The notes: generated by a model not told the origin, from the sequence alone. Numbered from the stretch's first letter, positions 17,035 to 25,844 are shown. The stretch is 64,000 bases of DNA from Rhizobium croatiense (GCF_019793465.1 NZ_JAILYJ010000023.1:1-64000), one strand, 5' to 3'. Translations and numbers: made by a program.

Positions 17035-18744
17035 TTACGCCGCCGTCGCCACGCAGCGGTTGCGGCCGGCATTCTTGGCGGCGTAGAGGTTGGCGTCCGC
17101 GACATGCAGCGCAGCCTCCAGCCTGTCGGTCAAAGACCAGTCCGCCAGACCGATGGAGCAGGTGACCTCAAGCTTCGGGGTCACCGCCGACCATTCATGG
17201 TCCTGCACCCGCAGGCGCAGCCGCTCGGCATCGGCAAAGGCGTCGCCGGCTGTCGTGCCGGGAAGCAGAATCAGGAATTCCTCGCCGCCCATGCGGATCG
17301 CCAGACTGCCTTCCGGTCCGATGCCGGCCAGCAATCCGGCAATCTGACGCAGAACCATGTCGCCCGTCGCATGGGAAAACATGTCGTTGATGCGTTTGAA
17401 GTGGTCGATGTCGAACAGCAGCAACGCCGCATGGGTCACGCCGGATTCGGCCCAATCTCTGCACCTGCGCTGCAATTCGCGGCGATTGCCGAGACCGGTC
17501 AGCGGATCAGTGCGCGATGCCAGCACCGCCTCGCGCTGTTCGGAGGCAAGCCGCAGATTTTCCTCCAGCAGGCGTTCGCGCTCCAGACGGGCGCTGTCTT
17601 CCTTGCGGCGCATCGTCTCCAGGTCGAGCGCCAGCTTCATCGTATAGGCACGCGCCGAGGCAAGCCGGCGATAATCCTCGACCACCATCTCGTGGTAGGC
17701 CTTGTGATAGTCGAAAGCCGCCCTCCAGTCGCTGGCCATTTCGGCGATCCGGAAGCGCATGTCGAAATGACGCAGCTTCATGCCGGGCGTGGCCAGAACG
17801 CCTTCCATCGCCTCAATGGCTGCAAGCAGCGACACGGCTTCGCCGAAAGCGCGCTGCCCCGCCAGAAGATAGGCGTACCAGTAGGAGGTTTCTGCCAGCA
17901 GCACCTCGTCCTCTGCGACCCGGGAGGCGGCGATGGCTGCGATATAATGGGCAGCCGCCGCGGCATCTTCGCTACGCGTCCATGCCAGGAGCCCGAGATA
18001 GCAATGGCACTCGGCAATCTCATAGGGCAGGTTTTCCGCCTGAGCCTCGGTCAGAATCGACCGCAACTGATCTTCCGTGCGGGCAAGCAGGGTGTTGTCG
18101 ATCTCCCGCCTTGCCAGGCGATGCTCGCCGAGTGCGCGTGCCGCCATGCGGCCGGCAATCGAGCGGGCGATCAGCACGGAGCCTTTTGCCAGACCGCTCG
18201 TCTCCGCATAATCCAGACTTTCGGCGGCAGCCTCGGCCGCGCGATCGAAGTCTTTCGTATCGAACAATGCCACCGCATAGGCCGTGCGTGCCCGCCAGTT
18301 GGCAAGCGGATCCGTGCAGGACTTGGTGCGCTTCTGGCAATCGGTCAGAAGGGCGAAGCCGGTTTCCAGATCGCCGAGGGCCACCAGAAGGCCGCCATGG
18401 ATCGACTGCAGGGAAATGATGGCAGCCTGGTCCTGGCAATAGCGGAGCCAGGTTTCGGCGCGAATGCATATTTTCAGGCCCTCAGCCAAGCTCTCCTTGT
18501 TGAAATGGATGAGCGCCAGCCGATGTGAGGCGTGCAAGGCTCCGGCAACATCGCCTGCCTCGAGCGCGGCTTCATAGGCGGCCTCGCCGACCTCGAGCGC
18601 TTCGCCGGTGCGGCATTCCCAATCCAGACGCACGGCACTCTCGAGCAGCACCTGCCAGCGCGCCGTCAGGTTCTCATTCTGCCGTGACTTGGAAGATGCC
18701 TGTGGTGCCACCTCTGCCCCATTTTTTCCGAGCGTATCGTCCAC
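17035..18744 (-). CDS. diguanylate cyclase with N-terminal TPR-like repeats (GGDEF)
   Basis: 569 residues from a GTG start. The first about 370 residues are Ala/Leu-rich helical repeats (for example EALEVGEAAYEAALEAGD, AAEAAAESLDYAETSG), consistent with TPR repeats. A short coiled coil follows (MRRKEDSARLERERLLEENL), then a GGDEF domain from about 410 (DPLTGLGNRRELQRR, DIDHFKRIND). The active-site loop reads RMGGEEF, a competent variant. No RxxD inhibitory I-site lies five residues before it (GPEGSLAI). There is no membrane segment, so the enzyme is cytosolic and the repeats are the likely sensor or partner-binding part. It is divergent from the chemoreceptor. Confidence 0.87.
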   Translation of the reverse strand: MDDTLGKNGAEVAPQASSKSRQNENLTARWQVLLESAVRLDWECRTGEALEVGEAAYEAALEAGDVAGALHASHRLALIHFNKESLAEGLKICIRAETWLRYCQDQAAIISLQSIHGGLLVALGDLETGFALLTDCQKRTKSCTDPLANWRARTAYAVALFDTKDFDRAAEAAAESLDYAETSGLAKGSVLIARSIAGRMAARALGEHRLARREIDNTLLARTEDQLRSILTEAQAENLPYEIAECHCYLGLLAWTRSEDAAAAAHYIAAIAASRVAEDEVLLAETSYWYAYLLAGQRAFGEAVSLLAAIEAMEGVLATPGMKLRHFDMRFRIAEMASDWRAAFDYHKAYHEMVVEDYRRLASARAYTMKLALDLETMRRKEDSARLERERLLEENLRLASEQREAVLASRTDPLTGLGNRRELQRRCRDWAESGVTHAALLLFDIDHFKRINDMFSHATGDMVLRQIAGLLAGIGPEGSLAIRMGGEEFLILLPGTTAGDAFADAERLRLRVQDHEWSAVTPKLEVTCSIGLADWSLTDRLEAALHVADANLYAAKNAGRNRCVATAA

Positions 18745-19317
18745 CAGAACTTCTAAAAATTCTCAAAGAGTTTCGCTTAACAAGCGACGAACATCGCCTC
18801 GCGCTTCCGCAGATCATTATTCGGGCACCGCTCCCGCGAACATTCAGCGGTCTTTTTTGCAACAGGTGATATGCTCCGTTTCCTTACAGCAACTTCACAT
18901 ATTCTTCCCTGTGGAGAAAATTAGACAATTTGCGCAGAACTACCGATGAAATATACAAAAAACGCAACAGAACGACGCCCTCTCGGCGTCGTTTACATTC
19001 TCTAAAATATATAACTTTAGTTTTAAGCTATCGGAGTGACGTTCCCAGGGATCGTCACCTACGCCATGACGGCGGGCCGGGCATCCGAATCTCGTATGAA
19101 ATCGACATTGTTACCGCGACGCAGGCGCCTCGCACCTTTGATGCGCTGGCTGCGCTCAGGGGACACGTGCGGCGGTATGCGAATAGCGTCGCTTCCGCGT
19201 GCGGGGCGCCTATGGGGTGCTCGGGACAACCGGGTCCCACATTTGAACGAGATGCGACGAACGATCCTGGCAGTCCAGACACCTGTAACAAAACCTCCCA
19301 TACGACGGAGAGTAGTA
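18745..19317. other. 573-base divergent intergenic region
   Basis: This separates the GGDEF gene (minus) and the chemoreceptor (plus). The first half is AT-rich (18850-19030) and holds the promoters. TCGCTT-AAC-AAGCGA at 18773-18787 is a small perfect hairpin in the leader of the GGDEF gene, and a longer hairpin lies at 18971-18993. Open frames in 19036-19317 lack ribosome sites and family resemblance, so I treat that part as leader. No RNA gene was recognised. Confidence 0.5.
18971..18993. terminator. strong hairpin in the GGDEF-chemoreceptor intergenic region
   Basis: AACGACGCC (18971-18979) pairs perfectly with GGCGTCGTT (18985-18993) around CTCTC. It has the shape of an intrinsic terminator, with only TTTA after it on the plus strand, in a region with no annotated gene upstream on that strand. 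It could end a short untranslated RNA. Confidence 0.4.
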
Positions 19318-21288
19318 ATGAAGAGCATTCAGAATTTCGGGATCGCGGTGCGTCTCGCCCTTGGCTTCAGCTTCCTGATCTTGCTGATGGCCGGCCTGAG
19401 CATTTATGCGGAGGTTAAGGTCGAGGAGATCAACAGCAATCTCGAAACGATCAACGACGTCAACAGCGTCAAGCAGCGGTTCGCCATCAACTATCGCGGC
19501 AGCGTGCACGACCGGGCAATTGCCATTCGCGACGTGACCCTGGTGACCTCCGCCGATGAGCGTAAGGCGGCCGAGGCACTGATCGAAAAGCTCGCGGCTT
19601 CCTATGCCGAGAACGAAAAGCGCATGGCCGATATGGTCGCATCGCCGGCCGGCGCGACGGACCAGGAGAAGTCCATCCTGAAAGAGATCGCCGACATCCA
19701 TGCGAAAACCAATCCCCTGGTCGCCCAGATCATCGCGTTGCAGGAGAAGGGCGATGGCGAGGCTGCCCGCAAGATCCTGCTCGAACAGGCGCGGCCGTCC
19801 TTCGATGCCTGGCTCGGGGCCATCAACAAATTCATCGACTACCAGGAAGCACTGAACAAATCGATCGGCGGCGACGTCCGCAGCACGGCGAGCGGCTTCA
19901 AGCCGATCGTTCTGAGGGCGCTGGGCATCGCGGCGCTTCTTTCCGTCCTCGCCGCGGTCATTACCGCACGCACGATCTTCGGCCCGCTGGCAAAACTGCA
20001 GCTTTCGCTGAAGGCGATGGCGGAGGGCAATCTCGATGGCGATCGTCGCCTCGAAGCGCGCGGCGACGAGATCGGCAAGCTTGCCCGCGCCGTGGCGGGA
20101 TTGCGCGACGCCATTTCGGCAAAGGCGGAGCGGGAAGCCGATGCGGAAGCCAGACGGGCCGTTGCGGAACGGCATCGCCTCGAACAGGATGCCGACGAAC
20201 GCCGCACCCTTGCCGAGCAGACGGACCGGGCCGTTGGCCAGCTTGGCAGTGCATTGCAGGCGTTGGCCGATGGCGACCTCACGCAGCAGATCGGCACGCC
20301 GTTCATCCCGACCCTGGAAAAACTGAGGGCCGACTTCAATTCCGCCGTCGAAAAGCTCCGCGCCGCCATGCAGAAGGTGGCCGAGAACGCCAGCGCCATT
20401 GCTGCCGGCGCACAGGAGATCCGCTCGGCTTCGGACGATCTCGCCAAGCGGACCGAGCAGCAGGCCGCCTCCGTCGAGGAGACCGCCGCTGCCCTGGAAG
20501 AGATCACCACCACCGTCGCCGACTCCAGCAACAGGGCTCAGGAGGCGGGCCAGCTCGTTCGCAAGACCAAGGACAATGCGGAGCGCTCGGGCAGCGTCGT
20601 CCGTGACGCGGTCGATGCCATGGGCAAGATCGAATCCTCGGCCACCGAGATCGGCAGCATCATCGGCGTCATCGACGAGATCGCCTTCCAGACCAACCTA
20701 CTGGCGCTGAACGCCGGTGTCGAAGCGGCCCGCGCCGGTGAAGCCGGCAAGGGCTTTGCCGTCGTCGCCCAGGAAGTGCGCGAATTGGCGCAGCGTTCCG
20801 CCAAGGCGGCAAAGGAAATCAAGGAACTGATCAACGCTTCGAACGGCCATGTGAAAAGCGGCGTCGCCCTGGTTGGCGAAACCGGAAAGGCCCTGCAGGA
20901 GATTGCGGTACAGGTGCAGCAGGTCGACGGCAATGTCGGCGCCATCGTCGGCGCCTCGCAGGAGCAGGCGACCGGGCTGAAAGAAATCAATACCGCCGTC
21001 AACAGGATGGACCAGGGCACGCAGCAGAACGCCGCCATGGTCGAGGAAGCCACAGCCGCCGCTCACAAACTCGCCAAGGAAGCCGATGCGCTGTTCCAGC
21101 TCCTGGGCCAGTTCAACATTGGCGGAGCGGTGGCATCGAGGCGCATATCGCAGCCGGCTCCCGCGGCGCAGCATGCTCAACCCGTGGCTTCGCCGGCCCG
21201 CCAGATGGTTGCCAGAGTGACCAAGTCGTTCCAGGGGAATGCGACTCAGGGGAACGCAGCATTGGCTGGCAATTGGGAAGAGTTTTAA
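19318..21288 (+). CDS. methyl-accepting chemotaxis protein
   Basis: 656 residues from the ATG at 19318, which follows GGAGAG; upstream in-frame starts give no membrane segment. TM1 is at about 10-32 (VRLALGFSFLILLMAGLSIY). A helical periplasmic four-helix-bundle sensor follows to about 190, then TM2 (LRALGIAALLSVLAAVITA). Two HAMP units follow, the second containing LADGDLTQQI. The signalling domain carries the invariant hairpin tip (FQTNLLALNAGVEAARAGE, with GKGFAVVAQEVRELAQRSA after it). The C-terminus ends in NWEEF, the pentapeptide that tethers CheR/CheB in other bacteria. Ligand unknown. Confidence 0.93.
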   Translation: MKSIQNFGIAVRLALGFSFLILLMAGLSIYAEVKVEEINSNLETINDVNSVKQRFAINYRGSVHDRAIAIRDVTLVTSADERKAAEALIEKLAASYAENEKRMADMVASPAGATDQEKSILKEIADIHAKTNPLVAQIIALQEKGDGEAARKILLEQARPSFDAWLGAINKFIDYQEALNKSIGGDVRSTASGFKPIVLRALGIAALLSVLAAVITARTIFGPLAKLQLSLKAMAEGNLDGDRRLEARGDEIGKLARAVAGLRDAISAKAEREADAEARRAVAERHRLEQDADERRTLAEQTDRAVGQLGSALQALADGDLTQQIGTPFIPTLEKLRADFNSAVEKLRAAMQKVAENASAIAAGAQEIRSASDDLAKRTEQQAASVEETAAALEEITTTVADSSNRAQEAGQLVRKTKDNAERSGSVVRDAVDAMGKIESSATEIGSIIGVIDEIAFQTNLLALNAGVEAARAGEAGKGFAVVAQEVRELAQRSAKAAKEIKELINASNGHVKSGVALVGETGKALQEIAVQVQQVDGNVGAIVGASQEQATGLKEINTAVNRMDQGTQQNAAMVEEATAAAHKLAKEADALFQLLGQFNIGGAVASRRISQPAPAAQHAQPVASPARQMVARVTKSFQGNATQGNAALAGNWEEF

Positions 21289-21320
21289 ACCGCAGAGGGT
21301 TCTGCTGAAAAATAAGGTAG

Positions 21321-21355
21321 CGAAGGGCAGCGTTTGCTGCCCTTCGTATTTTTAT
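21321..21355. terminator. intrinsic terminator between chemoreceptor and mctP
   Basis: CGAAGGGCAGC (21321-21331) pairs perfectly with GCTGCCCTTCG (21336-21346) over a GTTT loop and is followed by TATTTTTA. It lies 33 bases after the chemoreceptor stop and ends next to the mctP stop. Upstream A-rich bases (GAAAAATAAG) could let it work for the minus strand as well. Confidence 0.85.
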
Positions 21356-21356
21356 C

Positions 21357-22832
21357 TTACGCCCGGGCCGGGACCTTGGCCGGAAGGAGGGCGTTGACCA
21401 CGACGGCAACAGCGATGTTTGCCGCAAGCGCCAGCAGCCCGGTATAGACGGTGAAGGGTTCACCGCCGAGGCTGATCAGATGCAGCGGCTTCCAGCCGGC
21501 ATCCCAGACGAGATAGGTGCCGCCGCAGAAGCCGACGAACCAGCCGGCAAGCAGCCCGGGCGCACGGAACCAGTTGGTGTAGAGGCCGAAGACCAGGGCT
21601 GGAAGCGTCTGCAGGATCCAGATGCCGCCGAGCAGCTGCAGGTCGAGGGCGAACTGCGTCGGCAGGAAGATGATGACGAGCAACGCACCGACCTTCACCA
21701 CCAGCGACGTCACCTTCGCGACCTTGGCTTCGCCCGCATCGCTGACCTTGGGGTCGACATAGGCCTTCCAGAAATTGCGGGTGAAGAGGTTGGCGGCGCC
21801 GATGCTCATCACCGCCGCCGGCACCAGTGCGCCGATGGCGATCGCCGCAAAGGCGAAACCGGAGAACCAGCCCGAAAACAACGTCTTGAACAGGGTCGGA
21901 ACGACGTCATTGGCACTGTCGAGCTTCAGGTTGGCAGCATGGCCCATATAGCCGAGCAGCGCCAGAAGGCCGAGCAGCAGCGTATAGGCGGGCAGCATGA
22001 TCGCATTCTTGCGGATCGTCTTGCCGCTGTTGGAGGCAAAGATGCCGGTCAGCGTATGCGGATACATGAAGGCCGCGAGCGCCGAACCGAGAGCGAGCGT
22101 GGCATAGGCGACATACTGATTGCCGCCGAGCAGCAGGTTGCCGGAGCCCTTGGCCTGGAAGGCCGCATCGGCCGAGGCGAAGACATTGGCATAGCCGCCG
22201 AGCTTCGATGGGATGAGTGCGACCGCCGCGATCACCACGATATAGATCATGATGTCCTTGACGAAGGCGATCAACGCCGGGGCGCGCAGGCCCGCCGAAT
22301 AGGTGTAGAGCGCCAGCACGATGAAGGCGATCGCCAGCGGCAGTTCGCCATGCAGTCCGAGCGCCTTCAAGACCGCTGTCATGCCGACGAGCTGGAGGGC
22401 GATGTAAGGCATGGTGGCGATGACGCCCGTCGCCGCGACGGCGAGTTCGAGACCGCGCGATCCATATTGGCCGTGGACGACGTCGGCGGCCGTCACATAG
22501 CCGAAATCCTTGGCGCGTTTCCACAGGATCGGCATGACCATGAAGACGAAGGGATAAACGACGATGGTATAGGGCAGCGCGAAGAAGCCGTAGGCGCCGA
22601 CCGTATAGACCAGCGCCGGGACGGCGATGACGGTATAGGCGGTGTAGAAATCGCCGCCGACGAGGAACCAGGTGATCCAGGTGCCGAAGTTGCGCCCGCC
22701 GAGACCCCATTCATCGATATGGGCGAGCGTCTCGGGCTTGCGCCAGCGGCTGGCGACGAAGCCCATGACGGTGACGAGGGCGAAAAAGAAGATGAAGACG
22801 GCAAGCGCCGTGCCGTTGATGTCAGTCGTCAT
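21357..22832 (-). CDS. mctP: monocarboxylate/alanine permease MctP, sodium:solute symporter family
   Basis: A 491-residue protein with about 13 membrane helices and the SSS-family pattern WGLGGRNFGTWITWFLVGGDFYTAY near residue 45-65, shown here in parts: WGLGGRNFG, then FLVGGDFYTAYT. MctP of Rhizobium leguminosarum takes up lactate, pyruvate, acetate, propionate and alanine. The neighbours match that locus: a small DUF3311 protein overlapping by 11 bases upstream, and a sensor kinase/response regulator pair further upstream on the same strand. Expression is expected to depend on MctSR. The stop lies at the end of a bidirectional terminator. Confidence 0.92.
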   Translation of the reverse strand: MTTDINGTALAVFIFFFALVTVMGFVASRWRKPETLAHIDEWGLGGRNFGTWITWFLVGGDFYTAYTVIAVPALVYTVGAYGFFALPYTIVVYPFVFMVMPILWKRAKDFGYVTAADVVHGQYGSRGLELAVAATGVIATMPYIALQLVGMTAVLKALGLHGELPLAIAFIVLALYTYSAGLRAPALIAFVKDIMIYIVVIAAVALIPSKLGGYANVFASADAAFQAKGSGNLLLGGNQYVAYATLALGSALAAFMYPHTLTGIFASNSGKTIRKNAIMLPAYTLLLGLLALLGYMGHAANLKLDSANDVVPTLFKTLFSGWFSGFAFAAIAIGALVPAAVMSIGAANLFTRNFWKAYVDPKVSDAGEAKVAKVTSLVVKVGALLVIIFLPTQFALDLQLLGGIWILQTLPALVFGLYTNWFRAPGLLAGWFVGFCGGTYLVWDAGWKPLHLISLGGEPFTVYTGLLALAANIAVAVVVNALLPAKVPARA

Positions 22833-23019
22833 GGCGAACGCTCCGATAGGCGATCCAGGTCAGCGTCGCGGTGATCGGCACCCAGAGAAGCTGATACCAG
22901 TAGAAGAAGGGAAAGCCGAAAAGCGACGGCTCGCGGAGATTGTAAAATGGCGGCCAGAGCAGACCGATATACGGAATGATCAGCAGCCAGAGCGCTGCCT
23001 TGCTACGTGGTTTTTCCAT
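22822..23019 (-). CDS. DUF3311 small membrane protein of the mctP operon
   Basis: A 65-residue protein with two membrane segments (ALWLLIIPYIGLLWPP and WYQLLWVPITATLTWIAY). DUF3311 proteins are regularly found just before sodium:solute symporters of this kind and are thought to be an accessory subunit. The ATG at 23019 gives the family length; an in-frame start at 23190 would add 57 unrelated residues. The stop overlaps mctP by 11 bases. Confidence 0.85.
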   Translation of the reverse strand: MEKPRSKAALWLLIIPYIGLLWPPFYNLREPSLFGFPFFYWYQLLWVPITATLTWIAYRSVRHDD

Positions 23020-23089
23020 GTCGGAGTACCTTTCAGGCGCCGCAATCGCGGTCGCCATGTTCCAGTTGTCGGCGTGGAAGGCAGGTCTG

Positions 23090-23164
23090 TCAGCCGGCGG
23101 CGGCAGCAGACCCGGTTCGGGTCGCTCGAGCTTTTCCGGCCAATCGGAAGCTGATGTAACGCAT
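23090..23164 (-). CDS. possible 24-residue leader peptide upstream of the mctP operon
   Basis: An ATG at 23164 follows a strong site, GGGAGGAATTCAC, and opens a 24-codon frame ending in TGA at 23090. The peptide begins MRYISFRLAGKARATRTG and ends in an Ala run followed by Gly. It is out of frame with DUF3311, whose start lies 71 bases further on. There is no homology I recognise; the case rests on the ribosome site and position. It could be a regulatory leader or a non-functional frame. Confidence 0.35.
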   Translation of the reverse strand: MRYISFRLAGKARATRTGSAAAAG

Positions 23165-23180
23165 GTGAATTCCTCCCAAC

Positions 23181-23200
23181 GGCTTGGCACTTGGCAAGCC
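23181..23200. promoter_or_regulatory. inverted repeat upstream of the mctP operon
   Basis: GGCTTG (23181-23186) and CAAGCC (23195-23200) flank GCACTTGG, which itself contains a second partial repeat (TTGGCACTTGGCA). It lies upstream of the DUF3311-mctP pair in the gap after mctR, where a MctR binding site would be expected. The assignment to MctR is inferred. Confidence 0.4.
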
Positions 23201-23266
23201 GCGAATGGAGTCCTAGGGCGTCGGTTTTATCCCCACAAGATGGGCGCAGAGCCGAAATACCGGGCT

Positions 23267-23938
23267 CTACCCAGAAGTGGGTAGGCGCGAATTCGCGTCG
23301 ATTTTCGAGACGATGCCATGGTCGAGCGCATAGCGTATGAGGCCTGCGGTGGTGGCGATGCCAAGTTTCTTCTTGAGGTTCTTGCGATGGGTTTCCGCCG
23401 TGGCAGAGCTTATCCCGAGCACTTCGGCGATCTCGCGGTTGCTCCGGCCGGCAACGATCAGCCCGAGGGTATCGCGTTCGCGCGGCGTCAAGCGATCGCT
23501 CCCTTCCTCCGGCCGTTCCCCCATCAGCGCGTCGAAGACGCCGGAGGAGAAATAGGTGCCGCCATCCGCGACGGTTTCGATGGCCGCGACGATCTCCTCT
23601 GTGGAGACGTCTTTCAGAACATAACCGGCGGCACCGCGCATGACCGAAGAGGAGATATACTCGCGACTGTCATGCATGGAGAGCATCACCACGCGAGTCT
23701 GCGGAAGTTCGCTTCTGAACAGTTCGATCGCATCGATGCCGCTGAGTTTCGGCATGTTGATGTCCATCAGCACCACCTGCGGCTGGATCTGCCGGGCGAT
23801 ATCGAGCCCGGTCTGCGCGAGGCCGGCGGTGCCGGCGACCTCGATATGATCGAATGTTTCGAGCACCGCTTTCAGCCCGTCCAACACCAGCGGATGGTTG
23901 TCGATCAGGAGCACCCTTATTTTCGGGCGTTCCGTCAT
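23267..23938 (-). CDS. mctR: response regulator MctR (NarL/LuxR type)
   Basis: 223 residues. The receiver domain has acidic residues near DNH (13-15), the phospho-acceptor Asp59 in VLMDINMP, Ser/Thr in VVMLSMHD, and Lys in YVLKDVS. The C-terminal LuxR-type helix-turn-helix (LTPRERDTLGLIVAGRSNREIAEVL, seen in parts near 155-185) ends with ETHRKNLKKKL. It overlaps the kinase stop/start by four bases (ATGA). In R. leguminosarum the MctSR pair is needed for mctP expression, and mctP lies immediately downstream here. Confidence 0.9.
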   Translation of the reverse strand: MTERPKIRVLLIDNHPLVLDGLKAVLETFDHIEVAGTAGLAQTGLDIARQIQPQVVLMDINMPKLSGIDAIELFRSELPQTRVVMLSMHDSREYISSSVMRGAAGYVLKDVSTEEIVAAIETVADGGTYFSSGVFDALMGERPEEGSDRLTPRERDTLGLIVAGRSNREIAEVLGISSATAETHRKNLKKKLGIATTAGLIRYALDHGIVSKIDANSRLPTSG

Positions 23939-25305
23939 GCGGCTTCCGCCTGCTTGCCGGCGGGCAGATTGGCCGATCTCGGCATCATTGCCGTCAGTGT
24001 CGTGCCGGCCTCGCTGCTGTTGATGAGGAGTAGGCCACGGAAGTGCGCCATCCGCTCCTGCATGTTGCGCAGGCCGAGGCCCGAGCCGCCGGCGCCATCG
24101 AAGCCGGTGCCGTTGTCGGAGATGGTCATGCGGGCGCGGCCGCCGTCGCTCCAGAGCTTGACCGAGAGCTTCGAGGCGCCCGAATGCCGCTCGACATTGT
24201 TGAAGGCCTCCTGGGCGACGCGATAAAGGGCGGTGCTGGCTTCCGCCTTCAGCGTGCCGGCGAAGCCCGAGGCGTCGATCTTCGTCTCGATTCCCGTCCG
24301 TTCGGCAAAGTGATGACACAGCGCCTCCAGCGCAGCCGTCAGGCCGAGATCGTCGAGCACGCGGGGCCGCAGATCATGCGAGAGCAGCCGGATCTCCTTG
24401 ATGGCGCCGTTCAGCGCGTCGACGCCGCGATCGATGGTCAGCGCCGCCTCGTCGACATTGGTCCTGACCTTGCGGCCGGCGAGATCCATCGCATAACGCA
24501 CCCCGAGAAGGGTCTGGGAGATGCCGTCATGCAGCTCGCGCGCCAGCCGTGTCCGCTCCTCTTCCTGGGTGTCGATCACCCGCTGCGTCAGCTCCTTGAG
24601 CCGGCTGTCGGCCATGCGGCGCTCATGAAAGGTCAGCAGCATGCAGGTCGTGAAAACAACGAGCACCGACGGCACGGCGATCAGCGCGACGATCACGAAG
24701 GTTCGCTTGATATTGGCGCGCATCACCTTGTTGGCGGCGGCACTCTGGGCGAAGACATCGTCCAGGTAGACGCCGGTGCCGACGACCCAGTGCCATTTGT
24801 CGAGGCTGACGACGAAGGAGAGCTTGTCGGCGATCTGTCCGGTCGAAGGTTTCTGCCATTTGTACTGGTGCAGGCCGCCGCCCGCCTTTGCCGTGGCGAT
24901 CAGCTCGGCAATCACCTTGTCGCCATCGGGATCGGTCAGGTCGAGCCAATTTTGCCCATGCCGAAAGCTCTGGCGCGGATGGACGATATTGTTGCCGTCG
25001 TAATCATAGACGAAGAAATAGCCGTCCTTGCCGTAGTCGAGCGAAGTCAGGATTGCCGCCACCTGCTGCTTGGCGGCTTCGTCGTCGGCCCCCGCCTTGT
25101 CGTAGATCGTCTGGATGGCGGAGAGGGCAAGATTGGTCAGATTGAGGATCTCGGCTTCCTTGGTCTTCAGCATGTTCTGCTCGAACGTATCGATGCTGTT
25201 CTTGGCGAGGTTTGCCGATTGCCAGGTGATGAAGGCGGTGATCGCAAGGATCGAGATGACGAGCGGGACGATCGCCAATGCGATGATCTGGTGTCGTAAC
25301 GTCAA
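23935..25305 (-). CDS. mctS: sensor histidine kinase MctS (Cache domain, HisKA_3)
   Basis: 456 residues from a TTG start behind GGAGGAACGATCC. TM1 is at about 8-30 and TM2 near 200-222, framing a single Cache-type extracytoplasmic domain (GYFFVYDYDGNNIVHP, WHWVVGTGVYLDDV), the kind that binds small carboxylates. The cytoplasmic part has the HisKA_3 motif RLARELHDGISQTL near 255-268, then HATPase motifs RVAQEAFNNVERHS and DNGTGFDG plus GLGLRNMQERM. It should sense external monocarboxylates and phosphorylate MctR. Confidence 0.9.
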   Translation of the reverse strand: MTLRHQIIALAIVPLVISILAITAFITWQSANLAKNSIDTFEQNMLKTKEAEILNLTNLALSAIQTIYDKAGADDEAAKQQVAAILTSLDYGKDGYFFVYDYDGNNIVHPRQSFRHGQNWLDLTDPDGDKVIAELIATAKAGGGLHQYKWQKPSTGQIADKLSFVVSLDKWHWVVGTGVYLDDVFAQSAAANKVMRANIKRTFVIVALIAVPSVLVVFTTCMLLTFHERRMADSRLKELTQRVIDTQEEERTRLARELHDGISQTLLGVRYAMDLAGRKVRTNVDEAALTIDRGVDALNGAIKEIRLLSHDLRPRVLDDLGLTAALEALCHHFAERTGIETKIDASGFAGTLKAEASTALYRVAQEAFNNVERHSGASKLSVKLWSDGGRARMTISDNGTGFDGAGGSGLGLRNMQERMAHFRGLLLINSSEAGTTLTAMMPRSANLPAGKQAEAA

Positions 25306-25379
25306 GGATCGTTCCTCCCGAAATTTGCGCCCGGAATTATGCCCTTTGCCGAAGGCGAGTCCAGCGGCTTGTCCCGGAG

Positions 25380-25844
25380 CTATTCGAGCGGCACGAACAG
25401 GCCGAGCTTGACGTCGCGCAGCACGACATTGGTGTGCATGCGGCGGATTTGCGGATTGTCAGCCATGATCAGGGCGGCGATGTCGTCATAATGCTCGACG
25501 TCTCGGGCGGTGACGATGGCGATCAGATCGACTGCTCCGGTGACGTAATAGACCTGCTGGATATGATCCTGCTTCTCCGCCCAGACGCGGAACTTCGCCA
25601 GCGCGTCGTAATTGTCCCGCTCGATTTCCATGCCGACGATGAACACCATCGATGTTCCTGTCGCCTTCCGATCGACGACGGCGACCTCCGCCTTGATGAT
25701 CCCCTCTTCGCGCAGCCGTTTCAATCGCCGCTGCACGGCCGAGACCGACAGCCCGATCCGTTCGGCGATCGTTTCGGCCTTCAGCTGGCAGTCGCGCTGA
25801 ACGATATCGAGAATGTCACGGTCAAAACGATCCAGCTGTTCCAT
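25380..25844 (-). CDS. Lrp/AsnC family transcriptional regulator
   Basis: 154 residues from the ATG at 25844; an in-frame TTG at 25856 would add four. The N-terminal helix-turn-helix is DRDILDIVQRDC and IGLSVSAVQRRLKRLREEG. The C-terminal RAM/ACT-like effector domain includes VYYVTGAVDLIAIVTARD. Regulators of this kind usually sense an amino acid and control the divergent uptake genes, here an amino-acid ABC importer. A symmetrical TTTTGCA/TGCAAAA box lies between them. Confidence 0.9.
   Translation of the reverse strand: MEQLDRFDRDILDIVQRDCQLKAETIAERIGLSVSAVQRRLKRLREEGIIKAEVAVVDRKATGTSMVFIVGMEIERDNYDALAKFRVWAEKQDHIQQVYYVTGAVDLIAIVTARDVEHYDDIAALIMADNPQIRRMHTNVVLRDVKLGLFVPLE

Noticed and set aside
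23181..23200. TGGCAC...GC spacing resembling a sigma-54 (-24/-12) promoter before mctP
   Set aside because: The GG and GC are ten bases apart, but the -12 element is a poor match on either strand, and MctR is a LuxR-type regulator without an AAA+ domain. The inverted repeat explains the sequence equally well.
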